Assembly (NCBI GenBank): GCA_920105625.2
Contig: OV050032.1
Span: 76,985,879 to 77,049,878, forward strand
Direction of reading: 5' to 3'
DNA from: Clusia tigrina
Lineage: Eukaryota > Arthropoda > Insecta > Diptera > Clusiidae
DNA length: 64,000 nucleotides
The notes under the pieces were generated by a model. That model had not been told where the DNA came from. It saw nothing but the letters and a program-made list of their open reading frames with translations, and did no database searches. This document shows, one piece after another, positions 10,016 to 22,190 of the stretch; the stretch's first letter is position 1, and every line of letters begins with the position of its first letter. Made by a program: the position numbers and the translations under genes.

Positions 10016-12640
10016 GTGCTAGTGGGAGTTCGCGTTGATAAATTTTACAAACTGATTATTAAAATTGATTTACTATCAAAACAAGTTGATAATTTTGTAT
10101 ACTATACGAAAAGTAACGTACGTCCTATAAGTGAATGGCACAACAAATTGGCGCATCAAAACTTAGATCACTGTAAACGATTTCTTAAAAAAATTGGCAT
10201 GCCTTATTCCGATGAAGACGATAATTTTTGTGATGCTTGTGTTTTTGGAAAACAGCATCGAACGCCCTTTCCAATCAGTAAGAGCAAAACAACAGATGTT
10301 GGAGACATCCGCATTGTTCATGCGGATGTCTGTGGACCTATGGAGAAGATTTCAGTTGGTGGATCGAAATACTTTCTTTGGCTAAAAGATGATTTCTCGC
10401 ATTATCGAAAAGTATATTTTATTAAAGAAAAAAGTGAAGTCTTAAAGTACTTGGAACGATACATTGGCGACGTTCAAATTGAAACGGGACGAAAAATCAA
10501 AATACTTCGTTCGGATAATGGACTTGAATTTATAAACAAAAATGTGGATTCACTACTGAGAAAAAATTGTATAACTCATCACAAAACGGTGCCATATAAT
10601 CCAGAACAACCAGAATTAGCAAGAACAATGATATATGCTAAGAATTTGGACAAAAAGTTTTGGGCGGAGGTTGTTAATTGTGCTGTATACGTATTAAAAA
10701 GAACAGGAACTAGTTCGCAAAAAGGAATAACACCTTTTGAGCTGTGGTTTGGTAAGCAACCTAAAATAGACAATTTGCACGTTTTCGGCACTGAGGCATT
10801 TATTCATGTACCGAAGCAAAAGCGATTGAAATGGGATGCTAAATCCCAGTAAGGAATATTCGTTGGATATGCAGACGATATTAAGGGATTGAGAGTATAC
10901 AATTCAAGAACAAACAAGGTGGAAATTTCTCGAGACGTCGCATTCAAAAATGAATTTGGAAAATCATCAGAAGCTGTGATGGATTTATCTATTGAGGATG
11001 CAGAACAAAATGAAGAAATGGCGAATGGTATACAGCATCAACAATCAGAATCTTTGGAGAACAGTGATGATGAGGTATTCTGTGAAAGTCTTCCATTCTC
11101 AGATATCGACGTGCCGGGTGCTGAACAAAGACCTGAACCTGAGCAAAGTTTTATAAGTGACAGACTACGTAGTAAATCGACGCATCTCGACGTAAACTAC
11201 GGTAACCAGCATAGCCAATCTAAATCACCTAACGCATTTGTAGCTGAGGGACACCTTTTTGTGGCGAGCAGCCAAACCCCAACGAATTATCAGCAAGCAA
11301 GAAGCTGCAAAGGAGCCAAAGAATGGAAACAGGCAATGGATGAGGAAATCAATTCACTCAATGGCAACAAAACGTGGTTTTTGACTGAACTACCAAAAGA
11401 AGCTAAAGTCATCAGCACAAGATGGGTATACACGATCAAAGATACTACTGAAAATGAAGAAAAACGATACAAAGCAAGATTAGTAGCTCGTGGATTTACT
11501 CAGGAATACGGGATTGATTATTTGGAGACTTTTAGTCCTGTGGCCAAGTTTACGTCGATAAGGGCTATCCTTTGTATAGCGGCAACGGAACAATTGAAAT
11601 TGAAGCAGTTTGACATCAAAACAGCTTTTTTGTACTGTGACATCCAGGAAGATATTTACGTTCATCAACCTAAAGGATATTCAGACAACACGGGGCGAGT
11701 TTGTAAATTGCTGAAAAGTTTATATGGTTTAAAACAAGCCTCAAGATGTTGAAATAAGACTTTTTCAACAATGCTTAAAAAATTCAGTCTGGTGGCAAGT
11801 AAAGCTGATAATTGCGTCTTCACTAACAAAGCTGGTACAAAAAGATTGCTAATGGCTATTTACATCGAAGATGGGCTAGTTGCGGCAGAAGATGAGGCAG
11901 ACATAGATAAGCTTTTAGCATTCCTAAAGCATTCATTCAGCATAAAAGTGTTCGATGGTGCAGCAGTGTCGAGCTATCCGTATAGACAGGCGGTTGGTAG
12001 TTTGATGAATTTAATGCTAGCAACGAGACCAGACATAAGTTTTGCCGGTGGGTACGCTGGAAGATACCTGGAAAACCCGACAAATGCACATGTGAATGTC
12101 GTAAAGCGAATTTTCAAATAATTGAATGGCACAAAAGGGTATGGTATACTTTTTCCTACAAAAGATTCCTTTGTTTTAAATTGTGTTAGCGATGCCGACT
12201 ATGCTGGTGACGTCACTACAAGGAAATTAACCAGTGGAGTTGTTATTATGATGGGTTCAACGTGCATTGCATGGGCATCACAGAGACAACGCTGCGTTGC
12301 ATTGTCTACTACCGAATCTGAATTTGTGGCAAGCTGCCAGGCCGTGAAAGAGCTTATGTGGATAAAACAACTTTTACCTGATATACTTCCCGACGAATAC
12401 CCAGAGACTAATCTGAATATGGACAATCAAGCAGCTATTCGATTAATTAAAAACCCAGAATATCATAAGCGAACAAAACATATTGACGTAAAATTTAATT
12501 TTATTAGAGAAGAATATGAAAACAATCTGTTTAATATTAATTATGTTTCATCAAATCAGCAAGTGGCAGATATTTTTACAAAGCCCTTAGTAAAAGAAAA
12601 ATGTGTGCGTTTTAGACAACTCATGAATATTATTGAATAA
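10016..12640 (+). pseudogene. pol: Copia integrase, RT and RNase H, unit 1 (broken)
   Basis: Integrase (10016-10852) has the zinc-binding region and the two aspartates (HADVCGP, RSDNGLEF), but the segment that should carry the catalytic glutamate after PYNPEQ is missing in frame. RT follows in pieces (10889-11752, 11771-12121), separated by a TGA at 11750-11752. Its active site reads YIEDG instead of the usual YVDD. About 165 bp between KVF and DGAAVSS are deleted only here. RNase H (12122-12640, SDADYAG, TTESEF, MDNQAA) follows a stop and ends with the usual copia tail (VADIFTKPL). Not functional. Confidence 0.8.
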
Positions 12641-12726
12641 AAAAAAAACCAAGATATTAATGAATCCTAAAAAGAAAAGGATTTAAAATTTTGAAATTAA
12701 AATGAAATGTATGATAAAAGTGGGAG

Positions 12727-12901
12727 TGTTAAGAATATTTATCACATTATATCCCACTGTGTTTACCTCCAATACTTCTATTGTATTTACTTCCAATACT
12801 TCTTTACTTAAGTACACACATGCTACATGTACAAACATATGTATACTATTAATAAAGTTAGTTCTCTACAAACACTCAAACCTTTCGGTCTAGTTTTATC
12901 A
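12727..12901 (+). repeat. Copia 3' LTR, unit 1 (175 bp)
   Basis: Starts TGTTAAGAATATTTATCACA and ends GTTTTATCA, the same length as both LTRs of unit 2. The retained target duplication GGGCG follows at 12902-12906. There is an AATAAA-like stretch (ATTAATAAAG) about 45 bp before the end. Confidence 0.85.
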
Positions 12902-12906
12902 GGGCG

Positions 12907-13848
12907 GTTTACCGGCTTCACCCCCTCAAGAATATCAAGGTCCTTAATGTAGTTCTGGCCAGACCCGGTGTCAATCAAGAACTTAAGGGGGAGGTCGTAC
13001 AGTGTCATTGAGAGGTATGGTAGGGAGGATCGCCCAAGTCTAAAAAATTAACCTCGTCGATATTTTCCCCTAATCTAGAGTCGTTCATTCTGGCTTGTGG
13101 TGGGTGAGGGCCCTTTCGCCTATTGCGACGACGCATGAGCCCTTGCCTTGCCGTCATCTCGGCCTCGGGGTTTTGTTCTTTTGGAACCATCACGTGATTT
13201 ACCCTATGGTATTTATTCGTCTGCGTCGCATCAGGGCTATTCAGGGGTCTCTTGAAGGTCCTGAACGCGTTATTTGACGCCGAATGCCCTTCCTGCTGGT
13301 GCTGACCGGATGAATTAGACGGATGGAAGGGTTCGAATGACCTCCTAGGGTTATTCGGCTGACCGCTGAAGGCGGGTCTACCGAAGGGTTGTCTCTGTTG
13401 CGTACCCTGAGATGTTGGGTAGGCTGCTCGAGAAGTGGAAGGTCCTTCAATTCCCAGTGGCGCTCCATATCCGGGTAACGCTTGCCTCTGGCTTGCCCAT
13501 TGACGACCATCTCGTGGTGGCCGCGGCTCCCGGATTGGTAGCGTATCAAAGTATGGTGAACGAAACGACCCCTCCTGCTGCCTTGGGTTTGACCACTGTG
13601 CGATTCTGTCAGTCTGTGCGCGTGCTTGGTTCTCCTCTAGCTCAAGAGTGTATCTGCTTCCCCCACTATTATGCCACGAATTAAGTGCACCGCCTGGTAA
13701 TGTTTGGTGGTACCTTCCAAGCGGTCAAACGGGTCATAAGCGCTTTGAGCAGCCCGTCGCCAGGAGGCGTACTGTGCTCGGCTACCTCCGAATTCCCTTA
13801 GGGCCTGTATCAGAACCAAAGATTCGTCAGACAATCCCCACTATGCAT
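12907..13848 (-). pseudogene. gag: Errantivirus gag end and protease start, unit 1
   Basis: Protease start at 12907-13008 (minus strand, with the active site FLIDTGSGQNYI) is cut by the copia insertion; its other half is at 8600-8772. Upstream is the C-terminal part of Gag: an arginine/proline/glutamine-rich region ending VNFLDLGDPPYHTSQ, which resembles the Gag C-terminus of gypsy-type errantiviruses (NFL motif). Frames change near 13190 and 13240. The N-terminal part stops at 13834, where about 230 bp present in unit 2 are deleted, joining Gag directly to leader sequence. Confidence 0.7.
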
Positions 13849-14336
13849 TTTCTAAATTGGATTCTATTAAGTCACGGGTTGTGCGATTATTACAGGAAAA
13901 ATCGTATAACTATAAATTGCAACAAAAAATGGTTTAACAATATCTTACAGTACTAGTAGAGGAGCTGATGTCTTCATTACTCTGCTGATAGCTGCTGCTG
14001 TATCCGGTAGGACTGCTCAGATTAGTTGTCGTAGATTTTAGCGAGAGGTACCTAGATTAGGCTGCATGTTGACGTTTACGACGGCGTAATCGCTTATCTT
14101 TAATTTAGTTTATATGCAGTCTTACTGACCTGGAGGGTCCCGTACGAATCGCAGATTTCAGACTCTTTTTTTAAATTTATTATCTTTCAACCTGGAGGGT
14201 CCCGTAGGAGTCGCAGATTTCAGATTTCTTTTTATGGTGCGATGGTTTTAAATGGCCCTACCGGTCAAGGTAGTCCGTGCACCGCCTATATTTTGCTGCA
14301 CTAAACTCTCTCCAAGGGTTGGTTTCTTGAGACCAA
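13849..14336 (-). other. Errantivirus leader, unit 1
   Basis: Untranslated leader between gag and the lost primer-binding site, with no gene. It carries two 36-bp direct repeats (see separate entry). The end nearest the LTR is intact to about 14336 and then joins the scrambled junction. Confidence 0.6.
14128..14225 (-). repeat. Two direct repeats in the leader, unit 1
   Basis: ACCTGGAGGGTCCCGTA followed by a near-identical GA-TCGCAGATTTCAGA stretch occurs at 14128-14163 and 14190-14225, separated by T-rich sequence. Unit 2 has the same pair at 29300-29335 and 29362-29397. Gypsy-type leaders often hold repeated protein-binding sites; no known site is recognised here. Confidence 0.75.
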
Positions 14337-14572
14337 TTTTTTGTTTTTTTTTAATTGACTGGTTTTAACCGCACAACCGTATTCTTTCTGACTCCCAATA
14401 GAACTACTCGTAGGTAGTCGTATCTTGACTCACAACAGAAGCTGTTCCCGATCGTCCTTTCTGTCGGAGTCCCATTGATGTCCTCATGCACGGCATTTAT
14501 TTCCTGTCATGGGAATTCCTAAATGACTTCGATGCCCTTCCGGTGAAGGAAGAGTCCCTTATTGAGATCTAG
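14337..14572. repeat. Scrambled junction: LTR scrap plus displaced pol fragment
   Basis: Directly after the unit 1 leader (homology ends near 14336) come a T-rich run, about 55 bp of LTR sequence (14352-14406, repeated at about 14693), roughly 30 unplaced bases, and about 130 bp (near 14440-14570) matching the protease/RT junction at 8501-8634. LTR sequence then resumes. The complete LTR at 29539-30406 has none of this. It looks like a repair or template-switch product joining three parts of the same element. Confidence 0.7.
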
Positions 14573-15241
14573 AGTTTACAATTTCATTTTATTATTTTGA
14601 ATTTAATTTAATTCACAATTCCAATTTTAATTTACTATTTAAACAACCAGCTAGAATTCACAGTTCCAATTTTTATTATTATTTAAATGTTTAATTGACT
14701 GGTTTTAACCGCACAACCGTATTCTTTATAACTCCCTATTGAACTGAACTATTCCCTAATTCTGAGTTTGTCACGAAACCTCGGTTCGGAGGCCTACGTG
14801 ACCTAAAGTGTCGCGACAGCAAACATCAACGCTCGCACAGTTTGGGTTCCCACCATTTTCGCTTTCCGGTGCATCGACCGATCGCGCCCGATTTCACCGA
14901 ATGCACTTGATCGATGCAGAATCAGCGAAATGCAGGTAATCGAACTGCAGCACCGTCGTTTGGGTGCTTTGGGGCGGAAGTCTGACCGTTGCGAATACCT
15001 TAGAGCGAGGTGCATTGAACGATGGATGTCCCACACGCGCATGGTGGACGGACAGACGGACAACTTGCACACGCGAGATGGACGGACGTCCTGCACGCGC
15101 AAGCAAAAGTTGACGCTGATGGATAGTCAACTTGTACGGGCTTTGTACGGGCACATGAAGCGTAGAGTTGACGCTGACGGATCCACAACTTGTACGCGCA
15201 CATGACGTGCCGGTGGAAAGCCACAATGCACCCCACTAACT
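14573..15241 (-). repeat. Errantivirus-type LTR between units 1 and 2, 3' part replaced
   Basis: The U3 start is at 15241, after a polypurine tract at 15242-15254. Sequence agrees with the complete LTR down to 14573, then is replaced by a scrambled patch (14337-14572), so the U5 end and the primer-binding site of unit 1 are gone. U3 carries short degenerate repeats containing inverted GTTGAC/GTCAAC motifs. Confidence 0.75.
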
Positions 15242-15251
15242 CCTCCCCCTC

Positions 15252-16748
15252 TTAAGCGCAGCCGTCCTCGGCTGACGGTGCAGGCGGGCCGGTAGGTCTG
15301 TTGGAGCGCCAATTCCTAATGAATTGGAGCACCCTTAGGTTATTCTGAGCCTCTTTGTTTCTCTTTCTAGATTTGCAGGCCCAAACGATTATGACTAATG
15401 CTAGAAAGGCCACGGTTATAGCCCCTGCTATGATCAGGTTCTGCAGTGACATAGCCACGACCTAGTTGCGTACCGTGTTTATTTGGTCGAGATTAACTTC
15501 ATTGAGCTCGCGCAAATAAGGGAGGGATAACACCGACGTGAAATCAGTAAGATTCACTGTATGGAAAGAAGGAATACCCGCCCTCAGTGAAGGTGTCCTT
15601 TTGGGATTTATGTAGGAGGTGCCGTTAATAAGAACTTCCGAATCGAACGTTATTAGCACAGTTCCATTCACCTTTACGGGCGCCCTCTTCGATACCTCGA
15701 TTATGGGGGGTTGGCTTCTTAAAAGTATGACTCCGTCGTCGATAATCTGAAGAGGGGGCGTGTCGTGGGATGGAACCGAGTTGCAAGATGAAGAAAAGTT
15801 GTTCGCTAAGCGACTAACGCAGGTGTCGGAAGGGTTGCGCTCGCAAAACCACATCGTCTTGTCGGATGGTTTGCAAGTTAAACTGGGCAGGAAAGTTCTG
15901 TCACAGTTAGCTAAAACAGACGAGCCCAATGACAGGACAAATTTATTCTCTTTGACGACAGGGAATACTAACGTACGCTCGTAGACTCCATCCAAAATTG
16001 GATATTTGACCAGGAAGTACAGCTCTGTCTCGCTCTGGTACAGTGAAATATTCGAGACAGCTATAATGCTCATCACCGTCACATTCCCCGAGTGCTCCTC
16101 CCTTACTAGCTCCACCACCTCACGGGCGTCCAATTATGTGGGATTTACGACGTTTAACCTAGCCATCGCGATAGAATTCAGGAGGTTATTTAATTCCATC
16201 ATGATCACCCTATTGCGGCTGGTCACCAAAAAGAACAGGCTGGCTGTGTCGAGCCTATCCCGTTTGGTGGCTCTCATGAGCTCGTTCACGGCGTGGCTTA
16301 GGTGCCGAATTTGATCCAGCATTACTGTATTGATGTGTATTTGTTGCCCGTGTGATGCGATTGCCGGTCCTGAGTGCGCGTCAGAGCTTGGAAGTCATTG
16401 GCATCGGGAGAGCCGGCAATGAATTTTAAAGCCGAACCCAATATGTCAATGCCGCGGGCATCTCTATGATGAACTTGAATCAGCTGCGGTTGATCTGCTC
16501 TATGTCAGCTTCAATTAGTTTCCTCATGTGGGATTCCGGGAAGTATTGAAGGATATTTTCCAACTGTTCAACCTTTCCCCAATACTCCGACAAGTTGGTG
16601 GCGTGACGCAAATACCCGTGGTCCGTAAACAAGGCTACTTTTCCTCCGGTGACAGGCACATAATAGGAATGGTTGTAATCATGGATGCTGCAGTGCATGT
16701 CATGCAGACCCAATAGTAACCTGCAACGATGTGGTTGAAGTTTCGTGG
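15252..16748 (-). pseudogene. env: Errantivirus-like env, unit 2 (broken)
   Basis: Same gene and same three shared breaks as in unit 1: in-frame stops at 15462-15464 and 16134-16136, and the frame change near 16322. It has an extra private deletion near 16488 that shifts the frame again, so the fusion-region part is separated from the N-terminal part. The membrane anchor segment (15252-15458) is intact as a short frame. Decay continued after amplification. Confidence 0.75.
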
Positions 16749-16812
16749 ATGGTAATGGTAATGGTTGCACGGGTTAGGCTAAGGCCTTTATCTATTATGC
16801 GCCCCTTCGTAC

Positions 16813-19800
16813 TTAATTATTTAGTATACTTAGTATGTCAAGGAATCGAACCAACTCCTTTGGAGAGAGCATTTGACGGTCTTCATCTTCTAGTATATAG
16901 GAACCTAAGATCCTGTGTCTCCTGTGGCCTAATGCATCACAGTTGGTGATTAAGTGTCCCATAGACTCCTCTTCATCACAGTAGAATCTGCAAATGCTCG
17001 TGCTAGATATACCTATTTTGTGTGTGTTGCAGGCGAAGCGGCCTGTTAATGCTCCAGAGAGTAATCTAAGGCATTTTTTGTTTAAGGTAAGAGCGATGTT
17101 TGCTCTATTTGCGTCAAAGCTCAGGAATTTTTTGGAGTGATTGAGGCCGTCAATACCATTCCAATATTCACTGATTTTATGTTGGATCCATTTTTTGGTC
17201 TCTTGTTTTATGTTGTTTTTATTAAAGCCAAAGAAGGGGGTGGGTCCAATAAATGATCCTTCAGCCCCTTTTTTGGCATAAAGGCCTGCCTTTTCGTTAC
17301 CTTCGTGTCCTTCGTGTCCTGGCACCCAAATCAGAGAGACCTGATAGTGGATGGCCAGTTCGTTGAGTGCGTTGTTACACTCTATAAGGACTTTTGAAGT
17401 AAACGTGTAGCTTTTAAGAGCTTTGAGGACTGATTGACTGTCTGAGAGTATTTTAATTTTCACTCCTTTATGTCCTCTTTTAGAAAAGATTTCCACTGTT
17501 TCCATTATAGCATAGAGCTCCGCATGGAAAATCGTGGTATCTGCACTTAGGGTTATTGATTTGTGTGCTCTAGGTCCCACTACTCCTGCTCCTACCCCCT
17601 GGAGCGTTTTGGATCCATCTGTATACCATTTTTGCGATTCATCGTGTAGCCATGTTGGGCTATCGTTCCACTCCTCCCTTGATGGGAATATGACATTGTA
17701 CCTCATGGTGAAATTGAGTACTAAGTCTGTGTGGTCACTTGCCTGGGTCATATGAGTAGCATCTTTGACCAAATTTAGAATTTCTAGGTGTCCAGTGAGA
17801 TTTGCTAGTTTGAATTTTTCAATTGTATGGATTGAGAGTGCTTGCCTTGCAGCTTCCTCTTGTATTGCTAGGTGTAGCGGTGCTAAATTTAATAGCGCTT
17901 CCATGCCAGCAGTTGGGGTAGTTCTCATAGCCCCTGTGATGCTTAGGATTGCCAGCCTTTGTAATTTGCACAGTTTTAATATGGCTGTTGATTGTTTTGT
18001 TTTTCCCCACCATACCAATGCCCCATATAGTATGATGGGTCTAACCATTTGGGTGTATATCCAGAAGGTCACTTTGGGGCTCAGACCCCAGGATTTCCCA
18101 GAAGTTTTTTTGTAGTCCAAAGGTTTTTCGTGGCCTTTTTTATTACCGAGTTAAGGTGAGTTTTTTATCCAGGATTATACCTAGATATTTTACCTCTTCC
18201 TGTAAGGGTACCTCTATTCCATTTATTTGTAATGTTGGGATATCAAATGCCCTTTTCCTGGTGAAGGGGACAATAGTGGTTTTGGTGGGGTTGATTGAAA
18301 TCCCTTCTTTCCTGCACCACTCCCATGTTGTGTCTAAGGCATCTTGCATCAGGTCTCCAATAGTCCTTTCATGATTGCCTTGGATTATTATAGATATGTC
18401 ATCTGCATATCCAATTGTTTTGTATCCTTTATTATTAAGGATCTGTATTAGGTTATCAACTAGTATGGACCATAGCAGTGGTGATAGTACTCCCCCCTGC
18501 GGACATCCCTTTACCGCTGTAACACTCATGTTAACTTGCCCTAAAGAGGCTGTGATTATTCTTTGGTTTAGCATATTGCTTACCCATTTTACTATTGCTG
18601 GATCTGCTCCCCTGTTGGAGAGTACCAGTTCTATTGCTTGAAAGTTCGCATTGTCGAAAGCGCCCTCAATGTCCATGAATGCACAGAGGGCTACCTCCTT
18701 TAGGCCTAGTGCCTTTTCAATATCACGAACAATTGTGTGCAGTGCTGTGACTGTAGATTTCCCTTTTTGATAAGCAAATTGTAGCTTATGTAGTGGAGTA
18801 TTAGAGGTTACCTCCTCTCTTAGGTAGCAATCCAATATCTTTTCCATAGTTTTTAACATGAAGGACGTTAGACTGATTGGCCTGTAGGATTTGGGAGATT
18901 CAGGGGGTTTATTTCCACCCTTTGGTAGGAATATAGCCTTGACCTCTCGCCAAACCCTAGGAACATATCCCAATATTAAACTAGATCGAAAGATTTGAAC
19001 CAAAATTTGTATTAATCTCCTGGTCCCTTTTGAAAGTAGGGCTGGAAATACACCATCAGGTCCGGGTGATTTGTAGGGTTTAAACGAGTTGATTGCCCAT
19101 TCAACCCTTTCAAATTTTACTATTCTGAAGATGGTAGAGTTTCTTGCCCTGTAGCGATTGTACGCTGACACCCCATGATCGTTGTCGCTGGTTGTTTTAG
19201 GCCGGCAATCAGGGAAATGAGTTTTAAGAAGAAGCTCTAGTGTATCATTAAAAGTGTTTGTGAAAGTACCATCCGGTGCCTTTAGAGTGCCAATTGGATT
19301 AATTACCCCCTTGGACAGTGATTTTTGTATCCTGGCTGTCGTTGGGACATCTTTAAGTTCTTCACAGAAGTTTTTCCATGAGTTCCTTTTTGATTTCCTC
19401 AGTTCCTTGTTGTATAGTGTCAGGGATTTCTTATATTCCTCCCATGTTTTGTATTTCTTTACGTCATTGAATTTAGACCTTGCTATTTGACGCAAATTAG
19501 CTAGTTCTTTGTTCCACTAAGGGACCCTCTTCGTTGAGGTTTTTGTCTTGAGTGGACGACATTAGTGATATGAGGATATAATGGAGTCAGTCAGAGCTTC
19601 AACTGATGCATCCAATTCCTCTGTCGATCTTATGTGAAGCATGCTTCTGGTTAGCTTAGTTTCTAAGCATTCTGAGTATTTATCCCAGTTTGTTGATTTA
19701 GGGCTTCTATAGAGCATTACGCTATTATTTAACCCCATAATTTCAAAGAGAATATGTTTATGATCAGACATTGAGTCCTCATCAGAGACTCTCCAGTTCG

Positions 19801-20401
19801 TGATCATATTAAGTGAATTATTTGTTATGAGTGTTAAGTCAAGAACCTCTTGTCGTATGGCATTTTCAAAGGTGGGTTTATTGCCCCTGTTTGCAATAGC
19901 TATGTTAGTTTGTAGTAAAAATACTAGGAGTGACTCACCTCTTGTGTTTGTATCTGTACTGCCTCAGATTGTATTGTGCGCATTTGCATCGCAACCAATG
20001 ATTAACGTCTTGTTGTGTGTCTTACAGTAGTTCACTAGACCTATGATATTCGGTGGTGGTACTTTGTTGGTGTCTCCTGGAAGGTAATCTGTGGCTATGA
20101 CAGCCTCTATTTTCTTCCCATTTGCATCCACTTCGACGCGTACTGCTGCTATGTCGCCATTCATAAACTCTATAAATGGCAGATATTTAATGTTGGTATC
20201 AATGATAAGTGCAGCCCTTGGTTTGACTGCACCCACGTCATAGATTACCTGTGTGTTTGGTGTATTGAGGCCTACTATCTGGCCTCTATGTATCCAGGGC
20301 TCCTGGATAAGCCCTATGTTGGTGCTTCCACCGGCAAACCTTGTGCTAAGTTCGGCCGTTGCAGCCTTAGCATGGTGAAGATTTGCTTGGATGCACTTCA
20401 T
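16813..20401 (-). pseudogene. LINE ORF2, unit 2 (endonuclease, RT, RNase H)
   Basis: Starts at the ATG at 20401, overlapping the ORF1 stop. The endonuclease (19964-20401) is cut by a TGA in place of the tryptophan of NTIWGS. A second endonuclease piece is at 19562-19807, and the shared amber in VPWWNKEL is near 19517. RT is open at 18143-19495 and includes KSPGPDGVFPALLSKG, FMDIEGAFDNAN, GCPQGGVLSPLLWSIL and the active site IGYADD. A frame change at about 18121-18142 separates the C-terminal part (16813-18120), which holds RNase H (TDGSKT, LSDSQS, WVPGHEGHEGNEKA) and a zinc finger. In RNase H a glycine replaces aspartate in NEKAG, where unit 1 keeps NEKAD. Confidence 0.8.
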
Positions 20402-21547
20402 GTTGGTGCTACTGAGTTGGGGTTGGATGGAGTACTTTCGTCCTCTTCTTCCAACTCCACAGCATCCATTTTATCCGCCAGCTCATCAGCATTATCGGAT
20501 GCTGCTTTTAGCCTGAGATTCACTTGGCCAAAGTTAAAGTTGACCTTATCACCGGATTCCACAAGGCTGGCTGCTGATTTCTGGTCTACTGCTAGGACCA
20601 GAGTTACGTTAGAGCCTCTTTCAGCTCTTCGTAGTGTACGCCACGACTCGCCGTAGGCCTTTGTTCTGCCCCTGCAAAAAGTCCAGGATCCTAGAGGTTT
20701 CCAGGGACTGGAAGTTGGGAAAGTACCCCACAGCGATCCGCGAATGAGGTATCTTGGACTCCTCTGTGACCCACAGTGAAGCACCTTCCCAAGGCGACGT
20801 GTTGGTGATGGCCCCCTTTAGCCAGTCTATTGACGCGCTATCTTTACAGTGCCGAACCATGTATCCTGCTTTGTGGATAGCGCCCAGGAACGCTGGTTTT
20901 GTAGCCTGTTGTTTTCCGGCTATAATTTTATCCAGGATGAGTTTCTGGATGGAGTCCATTTGCTCCGTTGTTAGGGGCGTATTGGGATAGTCCCTTGCGA
21001 GTACTGCCATTTTGATGCCTGTCACCACATCCTTGTAGGGGGCAGTGGGCTGCCTCTTCTTGGATGTATTTTCATTCAAATTTGGTGCGTCTGCTGCATA
21101 TGTTGCTGTTTGTGCTGTTTTAATAGCCGGTGCTGCTGCTCCTGCTGCGACCTTGGAGGTGGAGGGTTGATCATCCCTTAGCCGCTTTTTATATGTGGCC
21201 TCTGGAGGTGTTTGTTCGGCCGACCTCTGCCTTTTGGGGCCTGGTTTTCCGCCTTCGACCTTGTTTGTGGGCATAGGGAGCATAGCTTTGGCGTATGCCT
21301 CTTCTCTGCTGAACCCTTTCTTGAGGAAGTAACTGAGCCTCTTTTTGCCCGCGCCGCTGAGGCTTTTGGGCTTTTCAGCTGCTGATTCCGTGCCTATCGG
21401 ATTTTGGTGGTCGGTGTTGTGACTCGCGCCAATCGAGGGCTGCTCTGCCTCTCTTTGCTGAGGTGCTGTGGCCTCTTTGTGTGAGCTATTGTGGCTGCTC
21501 TCGCCATTCGGTTTTTGTTTGTTGTCTGTGTTCATTTTTGTTCCCAC
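20398..21547 (-). pseudogene. LINE ORF1 (Gag-like), unit 2
   Basis: Counterpart of the unit 1 ORF1: starts at 21547, with LSGAGKKRLSYFLKKG. The N-terminal frame ends at 20621, and the C-terminal part runs to 20398 in another frame. Compared with unit 1 it lacks three codons near residue 120, so the length difference is in frame. The ATGA overlap with ORF2 lies at 20398-20401. Confidence 0.65.
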
Positions 21548-21556
21548 GAGTAAAGG

Positions 21557-22190
21557 GGAAATATCGGTCCACTACGCCAGTGCCCCGGTAGCGCAGTAAG
21601 GCATGGATTGAAATCGGGCCTTGCCTGGGCACCCCAAGTTCGCTATTAAGCTTGACTCTACCCCGTCAAGCAAGCCCACCAGCATAGCTGTTCCACTGTG
21701 GGTTTAGGTTGTTTGTTTGGGTCAATAGGCCTGTCCGCGCTCCAGACTGGAGATCCAGAGCGCGGGCGGACCCTTGCCCCAGGGAGTTTTTCTTCTTCTC
21801 GCCCGGCTATCGGCGGCTCAATTTCAGCAGAGACATGACCGTACTGAAAATGAGCCATTGGTCTGAAAGATAGCCGCACTTCCCCGAAGGGCTGACCACT
21901 TAGCTAGCGCCAAGCGGGCAACCTAGCTAGCCCCTCAATGTCAGACCACGAATCGTAGTTATCTACTTTCAACCTGTGCGCTGGTGGTAGTTCTTTGTTT
22001 ATATGCTGGACCACATCACAGTCTTTCATGTAACATGTTCCAGCACATATCAAGCCCCTACACCGCGACAAGGTGACTACCTACGTAGGGGCGAGGATAG
22101 CTATAAATTAATTGTGGGGTAGTTAAGCTAAATTCTTGGGTCATTCGGGCAGCCTGCCTAATGCAGATTGTCCTTATGGACCACCCTTCC
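21557..22190 (-). other. LINE 5' UTR or flank, unit 2
   Basis: Counterpart of 7000-7640: GC-rich, nearly identical between units, with no convincing gene. The frame of the remaining errantivirus RT reads into it at about 22190 and stops at 22158. Confidence 0.5.

Larger units (their letters stand above)
8773..12901 (+). mobile_element. Copia-type LTR element in unit 1, 5' LTR deleted
   Basis: Plus-strand Ty1/copia element inserted into the errantivirus protease. Compared with unit 2, about 220 bp are missing at the left junction, including the 5' LTR, its target duplication and the primer-binding site, with the break near 8769-8776. The 3' LTR is complete (12727-12901) and followed by GGGCG, the retained half of the 5-bp target duplication. 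A further roughly 165 bp of RT are missing near 11955. Confidence 0.85.
1..14572 (-). mobile_element. Unit 1 of tandem composite errantivirus array
   Basis: First copy of a head-to-tail array. Reading the minus strand from high to low coordinates it holds leader, gag, protease, the first half of RT, a LINE, env and an LTR; a plus-strand copia element splits the protease. It aligns with unit 2 at an offset of about 14.57 kb, with scattered substitutions and private indels. Unit 1 alone lost the copia 5' LTR (near 8773), about 230 bp of gag (near 13834) and its primer-binding site. The left window edge falls exactly at the base where unit 2 resumes its LTR after the scrambled junction at 14572. 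The order is seen directly; the family assignment rests on the RT, protease and env motifs. Confidence 0.85.
16749..22190 (-). mobile_element. LOA/I-type LINE in unit 2
   Basis: Same insertion as in unit 1 and the best preserved copy. The 3' end is at about 16749 in the CCATTA-type tail. The 5' UTR reaches into 21560-22190, with its outer limit uncertain. Its RT still shows the full palm including YADD in one open frame. Confidence 0.75.
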
